Of a DNA stretch of 44,557 nt, positions 36,906 through 44,557 are shown one piece after another. Origin of the DNA: Candidatus Methanomethylophilus sp. 1R26 (GTDB lineage Archaea > Thermoplasmatota > Thermoplasmata > Methanomassiliicoccales > Methanomethylophilaceae); the NCBI RefSeq assembly GCF_001481295.1, contig NZ_LOPS01000014.1, positions 1-44,557 on the forward strand, given 5' to 3'. The position numbers and the translations under genes are program-made. Every line of letters begins with the position of its first letter. The stretch's first letter is position 1. The notes below the pieces were generated by a model, which saw only the letters and a program-made list of their open reading frames with translations, searched no databases and was not told the origin of the DNA.

Positions 36906-38050
36906 TCCCCGGCCTCCGCGCGCTCGGCGGCCGCCAGCAGCACCTTGCGCTGCTCCGGCGTGAGCTTCCTGCCGGTGACCTTCTCGAAGAACTCCGCGAA
37001 CAGGTCCGCAGGGGGCTTGGACTCCATCTCGCGTGCTTTCATGGCGTTCTCCGCGGAGACGGCAGCTCCCGGGGAATCGTAATGAACATGCATGAGCAGG
37101 GGGATCGCCGCTCTCAGCCTCTCCTGGATGTTGCCGATGCTGGAGCTCATCACCACATTGGCGTAGACGAAGCAGCCGGCGACCTCGTCCCTATGTGCCA
37201 GTATATCATCCACGGTGCCCGATACGCATTTCACGTCGTGCAGGGGCCTCAGCGGGATGTGTCTTACTGAGACCTCGCCCTTGGCCCCGATCTCCACAGA
37301 GTCGACGCCTTTGAAATCGTCCGCCTCCGATTCCGAGTATTTGAGCGGGGATCCGCAGTAGCGGACGGTGTCCCTGCCCATGCGCTGGGGACGGTGTATG
37401 TGCCCGGCGGCGACGTAATCGAAAGGATCCAGAACCCTGTACGGGACGCATTCCGCACCGCCGAGGGTGTCGAGCCTCACCTCCTCGGAATCCGAAGTCT
37501 GCAGGGGCGTGTCCCCGCCGACGATGAACTGGTGGCACACGAGCACATTCCTGGCGGCCGGGTCGACGCCGGACTCGCTGAAGACCCTGCGGAACGCCTT
37601 CTCGGAGGTGTCGATGGACGGGTCGCCGTAGTACAGCCTGACCGTGGAGGTGCGGATGTACGGCAGGAGCCAGATGTTCACTTCGCCCAGACTGTCGGTG
37701 AAGACGCACCTCTCGGCTTTCCCGGTCGAATGGAACGGCCCGCATATGTGTATCCCCTTCCGCATCAGGGAACGGTAGATGCCCAGCCTCTCGGACGAGT
37801 CGTGATTCCCCGGTATGATGAACATCTCGAAGCCCTCGGAGGCCTCGTTCATGAAATCGTTGAAGATACTGACCGCATCCTCCGGGGGCCGGGAGGTATC
37901 GAACACATCCCCCGCTATGACGATGGCATCCGCCTTCTCGCTGCGGGCGGCCTCCACGATCTGATGCAGGATGTAACGCTGGTCCTCCGCCAGGGAGATG
38001 CCGTAAAGCTGCTTGCCTATGTGGAGGTCCGATGCGTGGATCAGTTTCAT
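36902..38050 (-). CDS. sbcD: SbcD/Mre11-type exonuclease subunit
   Basis: Metallophosphoesterase nuclease subunit. Metal-binding motifs in order: SDLHIGKQL, AGDVFDTSRPP, IPGNHDSSERL, LVCHQFIVGG and AAGHIHRPQRMG, with CGSPLKYSESE behind them. The C-terminal capping region (DDILAHRDEVAGCFVYANVV) resembles SbcD. I use the ATG at 38050, where the first strand MKLIHASDLH begins, over one six codons upstream. 382 residues, normal size. It forms an operon with sbcC through an ATGA overlap. Confidence 0.93.
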   Translation of the reverse strand: MKLIHASDLHIGKQLYGISLAEDQRYILHQIVEAARSEKADAIVIAGDVFDTSRPPEDAVSIFNDFMNEASEGFEMFIIPGNHDSSERLGIYRSLMRKGIHICGPFHSTGKAERCVFTDSLGEVNIWLLPYIRTSTVRLYYGDPSIDTSEKAFRRVFSESGVDPAARNVLVCHQFIVGGDTPLQTSDSEEVRLDTLGGAECVPYRVLDPFDYVAAGHIHRPQRMGRDTVRYCGSPLKYSESEADDFKGVDSVEIGAKGEVSVRHIPLRPLHDVKCVSGTVDDILAHRDEVAGCFVYANVVMSSSIGNIQERLRAAIPLLMHVHYDSPGAAVSAENAMKAREMESKPPADLFAEFFEKVTGRKLTPEQRKVLLAAAERAEAGE

Positions 38051-38185
38051 TGTCTCAGCTACCCCCATGCATGCCGAGTATTTAATTAATACTTTCTAAA
38101 CGTAATAAAAATAATAGGTCGGACGGCCGCAGGCCGGGACCCCCGGTGCGGACGTACACGGGTACTGAGATGCAGCATCCCCTGC

Positions 38186-38554
38186 TCAGAGGATGCAGAC
38201 CATGCAGTTCTGCCGCTTGCAGGCCTCGTTGCAGATCTTCCATTTGAGGGCCCACATCTTGATCTCGTGCACGGCGTCCATCAGCTCCCTGCCGGCCTCG
38301 GTCATCCGGTACTCGCTCTTGACCGGGAACAAGGAGGCGTCCACCCTGTTCTCCACCAGCCCCTCCTCCGTGAGCTCCTTGAGGCGCTCCGAGAGGACCT
38401 TGGGGGTGACACTCTTCATCGATCTCATCAGGTCCGAGAACCTCTTCCATTCCGTGCCCCCGCCGCTGCGCTTGTACAATTCGAGCAGAATAAGCACGGT
38501 CCACTTCTTGGAAAGGTACTCCATGGTCTTGTACACGGTGCACGACTGGTCCAT
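38186..38554 (-). CDS. HxlR-family winged-helix regulator with C-terminal cysteine cluster
   Basis: 122-residue MarR-like HxlR protein: the core is EYLSKKWTVLILLELYK, FSDLMRSMKSVTPKVLSERL (recognition helix), then a winged ENRVDASLFPVKSEYRMTEAG. An N-terminal Cys5 is in the place used by thiol-sensing members such as YodB and HypR. The last 15 residues hold four cysteines (108, 112, 117, 120; CNEACKRQNCMVC), which could bind zinc or an Fe-S cluster. It is divergent from hcp with an 88-bp shared region, so it probably controls hcp in response to redox or nitrosative stress. Role is inference. Confidence 0.88.
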   Translation of the reverse strand: MDQSCTVYKTMEYLSKKWTVLILLELYKRSGGGTEWKRFSDLMRSMKSVTPKVLSERLKELTEEGLVENRVDASLFPVKSEYRMTEAGRELMDAVHEIKMWALKWKICNEACKRQNCMVCIL

Positions 38555-38577
38555 GGTATACTCTCAGAAACCCTTGG

Positions 38578-38625
38578 GAATATATACGTTGCTATCATTT
38601 GGATAATTGCTACACTAAAGATAGC
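38578..38625. promoter_or_regulatory. hxlR/hcp divergent promoter with repeated motif
   Basis: A TATATA block at 38580-38587 sits about 30 bases from the hxlR start. TTGCTATCA (38589-38597) recurs 18 bases later as TTGCTACAC (38607-38615), and GATAGC at 38620-38625 inverts the first copy. HxlR-type regulators are known to bind direct repeats, so this is a candidate operator region. A GGAGAG ribosome site precedes hcp. Confidence 0.45.
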
Positions 38626-38642
38626 ATACGGAGAGAATCGCT

Positions 38643-40214
38643 ATGAAATGCAGGCAGTGCGAAGAGACTATCGCGGGAACAGGTTGCACGAGGAACGGGG
38701 TCTGCGGGAAGACCGCAGCAGTGGCGGAGGCGCAGGACCGCCTCATCCAGTCGCTCATCATTCTCTCCAAGGGGACCGTCGACGGCAAGGTCGGCCCCGA
38801 GGCCATCGAGGACATCGATTCCAGGGCTGTCGACGGCCTGTTCATGACCCTCAGCAACACCAACTTCGACCTGGAGGCCATCGAGAATGCATTCAAAGCG
38901 AACAAGAAGTTCATCGGCGACCTGGGCCTCGAGTGCGGGCTCTGCGCGGCCTCCCCCGAGGAGATCGGGATCGACTCCTACGACAAGAACGCGGACCTCA
39001 GGTCCCTGAAAGAGCTCCTGCTCGCCGGGATCAAGGGAATGGCCGCATACTACCACCATGCGAAGGTGCTCGGCTACACCGACCCTGAGGTCCCCGCTTT
39101 CATCCGCAAAGCGCTCGCCTCGCTCAGGGCGGACCTTACCGCCGATGCGCTCGTCGCCCTCAACATGGAGTGCGGAAGCGTCGGCGTCAAGTGCCTGGCA
39201 CTCCTCGACAAGGCGAACACCGAGACCTACGGGACCCCGTCCCCCTGCACCGTGAACACCGGCGTCGGCAAGAACCCCGGCATCCTGATCACCGGGCACG
39301 ACCTCAAGGACCTGAAGATGCTCCTCGAGCAGACCCAGGGCACCGGCGTCGATGTCTACACCCACGGCGAGATGCTCCCCGCCAACGCCTACCCCGAGCT
39401 GAGGAAGTACCCCAATCTCCGCGGCAACTACGGAGGCGCGTGGTACAAGCAGAAGACCGAGTTCGCGAGCTTCAACGGTCCCATACTCGCCACCACCAAC
39501 TGCGTCCTCATACCCCCTGAGGAATACAAGGGCAGGCTGTTCACCACCGGCGTCGCCGGAGTACCCGGGGTCAGGCACATCGATGCCGACGCGGACGGGA
39601 ACAAGGACTTCTCCGAGCTCATCGAGATGGCTAAGAAGTGCAGCCCGCCCCAGGAGATCGACAACGTGAACCTGACCGTCGGCTTCGGCCACGCGGCCGT
39701 GCTGGGTCTCGCCGACAAGATCATCGATGCCGTCAAGGCCGGAGCGATCAAGCGCTTCGTGGTCATGGCGGGATGCGACGGCAGGGAGAAGCCCAGGTCC
39801 TACTACACCGACTTCGCCCAGAGCCTCCCGAAGGACACCGTCATACTCACCGCAGGATGCGCCAAGTACCGCTACAACAAACTGGACCTCGGCGACATCG
39901 GCGGCATACCCCGTGTCATCGACGCCGGTCAGTGCAACGACTGCTACTCGCTCGTGGTCATCGCCCAGGCGCTCGCGAAGGCCTTCGGCACCGATGTCAA
40001 CGGGCTCCCGCTCTCGTTCAACATCTCCTGGTACGAGCAGAAGGCCTGCCTCGTCCTCCTCGCCCTGCTCTCGCTGGGCGTCAAGGACATCATGCTCGGC
40101 CCCAGGCTGCCTGTGTTCCTCACCCCCAGGATCACCAAGGTCCTCGTCGACACCTTCGGCATCAAGGCCAACGGCGAGGTCGCCGGCGACATGCAGATCC
40201 TCCACATCCAGTGA
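38643..40214 (+). CDS. hcp: Hybrid-cluster protein (hydroxylamine / NO reductase)
   Basis: 523-residue Hcp/prismane protein, acting on hydroxylamine or nitric oxide in anaerobic stress defence. The N-terminal cubane cluster is bound by Cys3, Cys6, Cys14 and Cys20 (C-x2-C-x7-C-x5-C, the [4Fe-4S] type). Candidate hybrid-cluster ligands are all present: His in ITGHDLKD, Glu in THGEMLP, Cys in ATTNCVLIP, VMAGCDGRE, LTAGCAKYRY and DAGQCNDCYS, and Glu/Lys in WYEQKA. The gene is intact. It has a good ribosome site (GGAGAG, seven bases before the ATG) and is divergent from the HxlR regulator. A reductase partner (Hcr) is not nearby. Confidence 0.96.
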   Translation: MKCRQCEETIAGTGCTRNGVCGKTAAVAEAQDRLIQSLIILSKGTVDGKVGPEAIEDIDSRAVDGLFMTLSNTNFDLEAIENAFKANKKFIGDLGLECGLCAASPEEIGIDSYDKNADLRSLKELLLAGIKGMAAYYHHAKVLGYTDPEVPAFIRKALASLRADLTADALVALNMECGSVGVKCLALLDKANTETYGTPSPCTVNTGVGKNPGILITGHDLKDLKMLLEQTQGTGVDVYTHGEMLPANAYPELRKYPNLRGNYGGAWYKQKTEFASFNGPILATTNCVLIPPEEYKGRLFTTGVAGVPGVRHIDADADGNKDFSELIEMAKKCSPPQEIDNVNLTVGFGHAAVLGLADKIIDAVKAGAIKRFVVMAGCDGREKPRSYYTDFAQSLPKDTVILTAGCAKYRYNKLDLGDIGGIPRVIDAGQCNDCYSLVVIAQALAKAFGTDVNGLPLSFNISWYEQKACLVLLALLSLGVKDIMLGPRLPVFLTPRITKVLVDTFGIKANGEVAGDMQILHIQ

Positions 40215-40227
40215 GCGGTCTGCAGGG

Positions 40228-40250
40228 CCTCCCCTCCCTGCGGGGGGAGG
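40228..40250 (+). terminator. Terminator-like hairpin after hcp
   Basis: CCTCCCC and GGGGAGG form a 7-bp GC stem with a 9-base loop 14 bases after the hcp stop, followed within a few bases by pyrimidine-rich CCTCCTTCTTTTAT. This is consistent with hcp being monocistronic. Confidence 0.6.
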
Positions 40251-40349
40251 TTCCCCAACCTCCTTCTTTTATATCATCATTCAAGAAGCGTATGCTTCAG
40301 ATAACAATCATTCGAAACTTTTATTACTGCATCTCCGATTCGCTTTTCG

Positions 40350-41102
40350 ATGGAGAGCAGGTCCGAGATCGTCGACAGGATCAGGGCGGGTTATGACAGA
40401 ACGGCTCCGGCGGTATCCGATTTCGCCGAGGAGCACCGCGCGAGGGAAGAATCCTCCCTGTACTACTGCAGGCTGAGAGAGCTCTGCAGGGGGAAGCACC
40501 TCAGGACCCTGGAGATCGGCGTCGGCGGCGGATTCCTGTCCATATTCCTGGCCCGGCTGGGCTGCAGAATGACCGCCGTGGACAATTCCGACGGCATCCT
40601 GGCACAGGCCCGCCGCAACTTCGCTGACGCAGGCGTCGATGTCGAGCTCATGAAGATAAAGGACGCCCAGGAACTGGACTTCCCTGAGGGAACGTTCGAC
40701 CTCATCGTGTCCCGCAAGGTCACCTGGCATTTCACGGAGCCCAGGAAAGCATATGCCAGCTGGATGAAGGCGCTCCGCCCGGGAGGGACCATGATGATCT
40801 TCGACGGGAACTATTATCTCAAGTTCAACGACCCGGACTACATGCTCGCGGAGCAGCAGAACGCCGATTACCTCTACAGGTGCAACGGGAACACCGTCAA
40901 CACCGATGACGACGGCTTCCGCCGGAAGCTGTACATGAGCAGCCAGAGGAGGCCCGCCTGGGACATCTCGGTGCTGCTTGGTCTCGGGGCCCCCGAGGTC
41001 TCCGCAGACGTCTGGGAGAGCATCAAGTTCACCAGAGAGGACGGCACCGTCGAGTGGCTGCCTTATACTTATTTCATAACCGCCCGGAAAGGCTCCCGCT
41101 GA
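40350..41102 (+). CDS. Class I SAM-dependent methyltransferase
   Basis: 250 residues with the methyltransferase_11/25 fold: motif I LEIGVGGGFLSIFLA, the acidic strand end MTAVDNSDG, then FDLIVSRKVTWHFTEP (motif II/post) and ALRPGGTMMIFDGNYY (motif III). The acceptor is unknown; small molecules and membrane quinone-like compounds are typical for this subfamily. It has its own AT-rich element (AAACTTTTATTA, ~25 bases before the ATG), suggesting a nearly leaderless transcript. Stands alone between hcp and the convergent citrate/homocitrate synthase gene. Confidence 0.88.
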   Translation: MESRSEIVDRIRAGYDRTAPAVSDFAEEHRAREESSLYYCRLRELCRGKHLRTLEIGVGGGFLSIFLARLGCRMTAVDNSDGILAQARRNFADAGVDVELMKIKDAQELDFPEGTFDLIVSRKVTWHFTEPRKAYASWMKALRPGGTMMIFDGNYYLKFNDPDYMLAEQQNADYLYRCNGNTVNTDDDGFRRKLYMSSQRRPAWDISVLLGLGAPEVSADVWESIKFTREDGTVEWLPYTYFITARKGSR

Positions 41103-41245
41103 ACGATCGGACAGACAGACGTTTCGGCGGGACCGCCGCATCCGGAATATCGGCAGATTATTTTTCAGGAAAAAATCGAGCGATGCTCCGGAAGAGGCCG
41201 GGCGTCAAGGGCGGCGGGTGTCCCCGCCCGCCCGGCCGGAAGGCC

Positions 41246-42424
41246 TCAGAGGGTCTCGAACGGGTCCTGTCCGTTCTTCAGGTCCTTGTAGAGGTCGTAG
41301 AGCTCATCGGAGGTGAGGCTGCGGTGCAGGCCGACAGCGGCCTTCCTGACCATCTCCAGGAGCTTGACGGCATCCTCTTTGGATATGTCGATGCCCCTCT
41401 TGGAGAGGTCGTTGATGAGGGTGTGGGTCCCGGAGTGCTTTCCGATGACGATCTTCCTCTCAAGTCCCATGATAGCGGGGTCGTAGGGCTCGTAGTTGTG
41501 GGCATCCTTGATGATGCCGTCGGCGTGTATACCGGCCTCGTGCGCGAAGCAGTTGCTGCCGAGGAACGGCTTGCCGGGGGTTATCTCCCTGCCGGAGGCG
41601 CGCGAAACGAACTCGGCCAGCGGCTTCAGCTTGATGGGGACGATTCCGGTCTGCTTGCCGAGCAGGAGCTGGCAGGACATGACGGCCTCCTCGAGCGGAG
41701 CGTTCCCGCTGCGCTCGCCGATGCCCATGGAAGTGACGCTGAGGAACCTTGCACCGGCCTGGACACCGGCGACGGCGTTGGCGGTGGCCATCCCGAAGTC
41801 GTTGTGGGTGTGCATCTCGACCTCCATCCCGGTGGCCTCGCGGATCTTCTTGATCCTCTCGTAGCAGTTGCTGGGAATCTCCCTTCCGATGGTGTCGCAG
41901 TAGCGGAACCTGTCCGCACCGGCGTCCTTGGCGGTCTTGACGAACTGGATGAGGAAATCCATATCGGCGCGGGAGGCGTCCTCGCCGTTGCAGGACACGT
42001 AAAGGCCGTGCTCCTTGGCGAACTCGACGGACTCGGTGATCTTGTCCAGGACCCACTGCCTGTCCTTCTTCAGCTTGTGCTGGATGTGGATATCGGAAGC
42101 GGACATGGAGATGGCGACGGAATCGACGTCGCAGTCGATGCTGGTCTCGATATCATGCACATCGGCCCTGTTCCATCCGAGTATGGATGCGTTGAGCCCC
42201 ATGTGGGCGATATGCCTGACCGCGACCTTCTCGTCAGCTCCCATGGTCGGGATACCGGACTCGATCTGCTGGACGCCCGCATCGTCGAGAAGCTGGGCGA
42301 TCCTGTACTTCTCCAGGTTGGAGAAGACGATGCCTGCGGTCTGCTCTCCGTCCCTGAGGGTGGTGTCGCAGACGACGACATCGTCTTTGGAGAGGAGCCT
42401 CTTGACCTCGTTGTATGATTTCAT
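41246..42424 (-). CDS. Homocitrate synthase/isopropylmalate synthase family enzyme (NifV/AksA-like)
   Basis: DRE-TIM metallolyase that condenses acetyl-CoA with a 2-oxo acid. The barrel begins with CDTTLRDGEQTAGIVFS (the Arg-Asp-x-Glu signature). It has the metal-binding HTHNDFGMATANAV, then GIGERSGNAPLEE and the catalytic-domain end HEAGIHADGI, where IGKHSGTH follows. It lacks the C-terminal LeuA allosteric domain (392 residues), like homocitrate synthases NifV/AksA and Re-citrate synthases. It might therefore make homocitrate (for coenzyme B) or citrate feeding the isocitrate dehydrogenase in this window. An AT-rich box (TTAAATATA) lies ~85 bases upstream of the start. Confidence 0.82.
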   Translation of the reverse strand: MKSYNEVKRLLSKDDVVVCDTTLRDGEQTAGIVFSNLEKYRIAQLLDDAGVQQIESGIPTMGADEKVAVRHIAHMGLNASILGWNRADVHDIETSIDCDVDSVAISMSASDIHIQHKLKKDRQWVLDKITESVEFAKEHGLYVSCNGEDASRADMDFLIQFVKTAKDAGADRFRYCDTIGREIPSNCYERIKKIREATGMEVEMHTHNDFGMATANAVAGVQAGARFLSVTSMGIGERSGNAPLEEAVMSCQLLLGKQTGIVPIKLKPLAEFVSRASGREITPGKPFLGSNCFAHEAGIHADGIIKDAHNYEPYDPAIMGLERKIVIGKHSGTHTLINDLSKRGIDISKEDAVKLLEMVRKAAVGLHRSLTSDELYDLYKDLKNGQDPFETL

Positions 42425-42661
42425 GGCATCAACCTTGTATTGATGTTACCTTGACAGGTACCCCATCCGCCTGCTGTATAACACCAATGCCTATCTTCGC
42501 TTTATTCTTAAATATATTGCAGAGGCCAGCTGATAGTGTGTAAAAACAGACACAGATGAGAAACACGGCACACAACATGTCGCAAAACGTTTTCAAAATC
42601 TGAATTGAGGAGGGGGAGACCCCTCCCCGCCCTCAGGCGGATTCCGGCTTCGCCGCATCCT

Positions 42662-44557
42662 TCATGCGGACATGCAGCGCCCGAAGGCCCCTGCGGTCTG
42701 CAGGAGAGCGAACACAGCGGCGATGATGGATCCAGCAGCCGCGAAGTACGCTCCGTCGGCTGCAGATGCCCCGTCGGGGTTCCAGAAGAGGAACGCGGCA
42801 GATAGGACGAACGCGACTGCCGATGCGACGAAGGCGGCGGAGACCGCCGCCTTGGAAGAGCGTCCGGGGATGACGAAGTTCCAGATCTCGGCAGCAAGGG
42901 CGATGATCCCCAGCACGAGGACGGCCGCAGGGAAGAAGGCCTGTATGCCGTCCGGCCCGTCGGCGGTGAGCAGCATCGTCCCGCTGTACAGGTGGTGCTC
43001 ATACCCGTGGAGGAGCATGTCGGACCCGCTGAACGTGATCCACGATGCCAGGAAAGAGCAGACCATGATGGCGATACCCGCGACCACGAACGGAGTCAGC
43101 AGCTTCGGGTAGGGGTTGCCCTCCTTCTCGAACCTGACGCCGGGCCTCATGGAGGGATGAGCCTGGGTGTTCCACCACTGGATGAAGATCCAGCAGGGCA
43201 CATAGAGGAAGGTGACGGCGATGCGACGATATCGTATCCGAACCCCATGCCCTTGTACACATAGTACAGGAGCCCGGGGATCATGAAGAAGATCTCGAAG
43301 AGGCACATGAACCAGGCACCTGCCAGCGCCCACTTGGCGCGCGGTAGATCCTCTTGACGTCCTTGAACCTGGGGTCGCGCCTGGACTTTATGAACGCCAT
43401 CATGCACATGGCGAGAGCGATGGCGAATCCGAGCGCGGAGACGGCGAGGATCTGCGAGGAGGTGATCTGTGCCAGTATGACCACGAATCCGATGAACGCC
43501 TCGAAGTACATGGCGTACATCGGGACGCCGTAGATGTTGGTGCGCGAGAATATGTGCGGGAAGTTCCCCTCGCGGGCCATGATCTGTATGGTCCTGGCAG
43601 TTCCCAGGAACGCAGTCTGGATGATCATGACCATGCCTGCGATGAGCAGGACGACGGCGACGGCACCGCCGGTGTCGCCGAAGCCGTACTTGGCCACGGG
43701 GATGAGCGTGGAGGCCCCGTTCTCGTGGATCTCGGAATATCCGAGAGCGCCGTACATGCAGAAAGAGATGATGAAGTACATCGCGAGGCACATGAGGCCG
43801 CAGGAGAAGAGCGCCTTCGGCACATCCCTGCTGGGCTCCTTGTACTCTGCACCGTAAGTGGCGGCGGACTCCCACCCGACGGCAGACCACTGGGCGACAG
43901 TGAAGCATCCCAGGATCATCAGCATGTCATTGCCGTTCCATTTCCATCCGTCAGGCACCATCTCGTCGGTTATGGTCCCGAGGTGGAAGTCGCCGGTGAA
44001 CATGGGCGCGATGCAGATAACCAGAATGGGGACGATGGTGATGGCCGCGAGGATGAGCTGGGTCTTCGCGCCTCCCTCGAGCCCCTCCTCCCGGAGATGA
44101 TGATGAAGCCGTAGATCAGAACACCCAGGAGAAGGTAGAACAGCGTGCTAGAGACGCCGTCGAACCCCAGGTCGAAATAATCGTTGATGTAGACCCCGGT
44201 CATGATGGTGAAGATAGGGATCACAGGAACCCATGTGTCGAAATACGCCCATGCTCCGAGCGAACCGACCAGGCGGCCCCAGTTGATCTTGCTGCTCTTG
44301 TACTTCTCATCATCCTCGAACACGTACTGGATCGACCCTCCGATGCCGGCGACCCCGAACGTGGCGCAGAGCTCGCCGAGCGGGATGTTCAGCAGGAAAC
44401 CCGAGAGGACAGAGAGCACCCAGAGAATGATGCTCATTGCCCAGAGCGTCTCCGACAGGTCCGCAAGCGACGGCACGATGAGGATCGGGATGCCCATGGC
44501 GATGATGAGCCCCTGTTTCCAGTCGATGCTGCGAACGAGCGTATTGCCGGACGATGC
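42662..44557 (-). CDS. APC-family amino-acid permease (partial, three frameshifts)
   Basis: Polytopic amino-acid transporter. The N-terminus lies outside the window: the frame is open to base 44557 (SIDWKQGLIIAMGIPILIV), so the ATG at 44497 is internal. Helices include LWVLSVLSGFLLNIPLGELC, IGGSIQYVFEDD, WSAVGWESAATYGAEYKEP (the conserved APC helix 6 with substrate contacts), MYFIISFCMYGALGY, and IIQTAFLGTARTIQIMAREG. Breaks near 44092, 43337 and 43222 are each repaired by one base, joining the pieces through KWALAGAWFMCLFEIFFMIPG to a long hydrophobic C-terminus. The true stop may also be altered, since a 3' frame encodes RMKDAAKPESA. About 620 residues within the window. Substrate unknown. 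Confidence 0.82.

Noticed and set aside
1-44557. CRISPR arrays, insertion sequences or prophage
   Set aside because: No regularly spaced repeats, transposase, integrase or phage structural gene seen on either strand.

Overview
This window is almost certainly archaeal and fits best a methanogen of the order Methanomassiliicoccales, probably gut-associated. The evidence is an archaeal-only early shikimate route (AroA'/AroB' and a GHMP-type shikimate kinase), a bacterio-opsin-activator (HTH_10) regulator, AT-rich TATA-like boxes, and near-exclusive use of TGA (rarely TAA) as stop. TAG is never the end of a gene whose end I could read; it appears once, inside a conserved protein. Assignment to this order is inference; no rRNA or methanogenesis gene is present.

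Region 1 (1-12,200) is visibly AT-richer and is a cell-surface glycan island. It holds a Sel1-repeat protein, a glycosyltransferase fused to a HAD/COG5610-like module, a UDP-glucose 4-epimerase, an ABC-2 polysaccharide exporter whose ATPase carries a long Sel1-repeat tail, a phosphoglucose/phosphomannose isomerase, a second COG5610-like protein with an in-frame amber codon, and a glucose-1-phosphate thymidylyltransferase. The island ends at a tRNA-Pro(CGG) gene, after which the DNA becomes clearly GC-rich.

Region 2 (12,400-17,700) is housekeeping and redox: a cysteine hydrolase, an HPP membrane protein, two flavodoxin-fold FMN reductases, a CYTH protein, an HTH_10 regulator and isocitrate dehydrogenase. 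Region 3 (17,800-23,300) is a tightly overlapping operon, csoR/cstR-like regulator-sufC-sufB-sufD-sufS-sufU, for Fe-S cluster assembly. The regulator has the Cys-Tyr-Cys pattern of a persulfide sensor, and a perfect inverted repeat resembling a CsoR/CstR operator lies just upstream.

Region 4 (23,340-31,010) has an ABC-F ATPase overlapping a prephenate-dehydratase-like gene on the plus strand. Facing them is a five-gene shikimate operon running from the AroA' aldolase to EPSP synthase, with an AroD-AroE fusion. Region 5 (31,250-44,557) has a TetR regulator, a CPA2 antiporter, the SbcD/SbcC (Mre11/Rad50) pair, an HxlR regulator divergent from a hybrid-cluster protein, a methyltransferase, a homocitrate-synthase-family enzyme and an amino-acid permease cut by the window end.

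Quality warning: I found about nineteen places where a conserved protein breaks and continues in another frame, and each is repaired by adding one base, usually to a short homopolymer. This looks like uncorrected long-read deletion error, not pseudogenisation. Such genes are listed once over their full span. No CRISPR array, insertion sequence, rRNA or prophage was seen.
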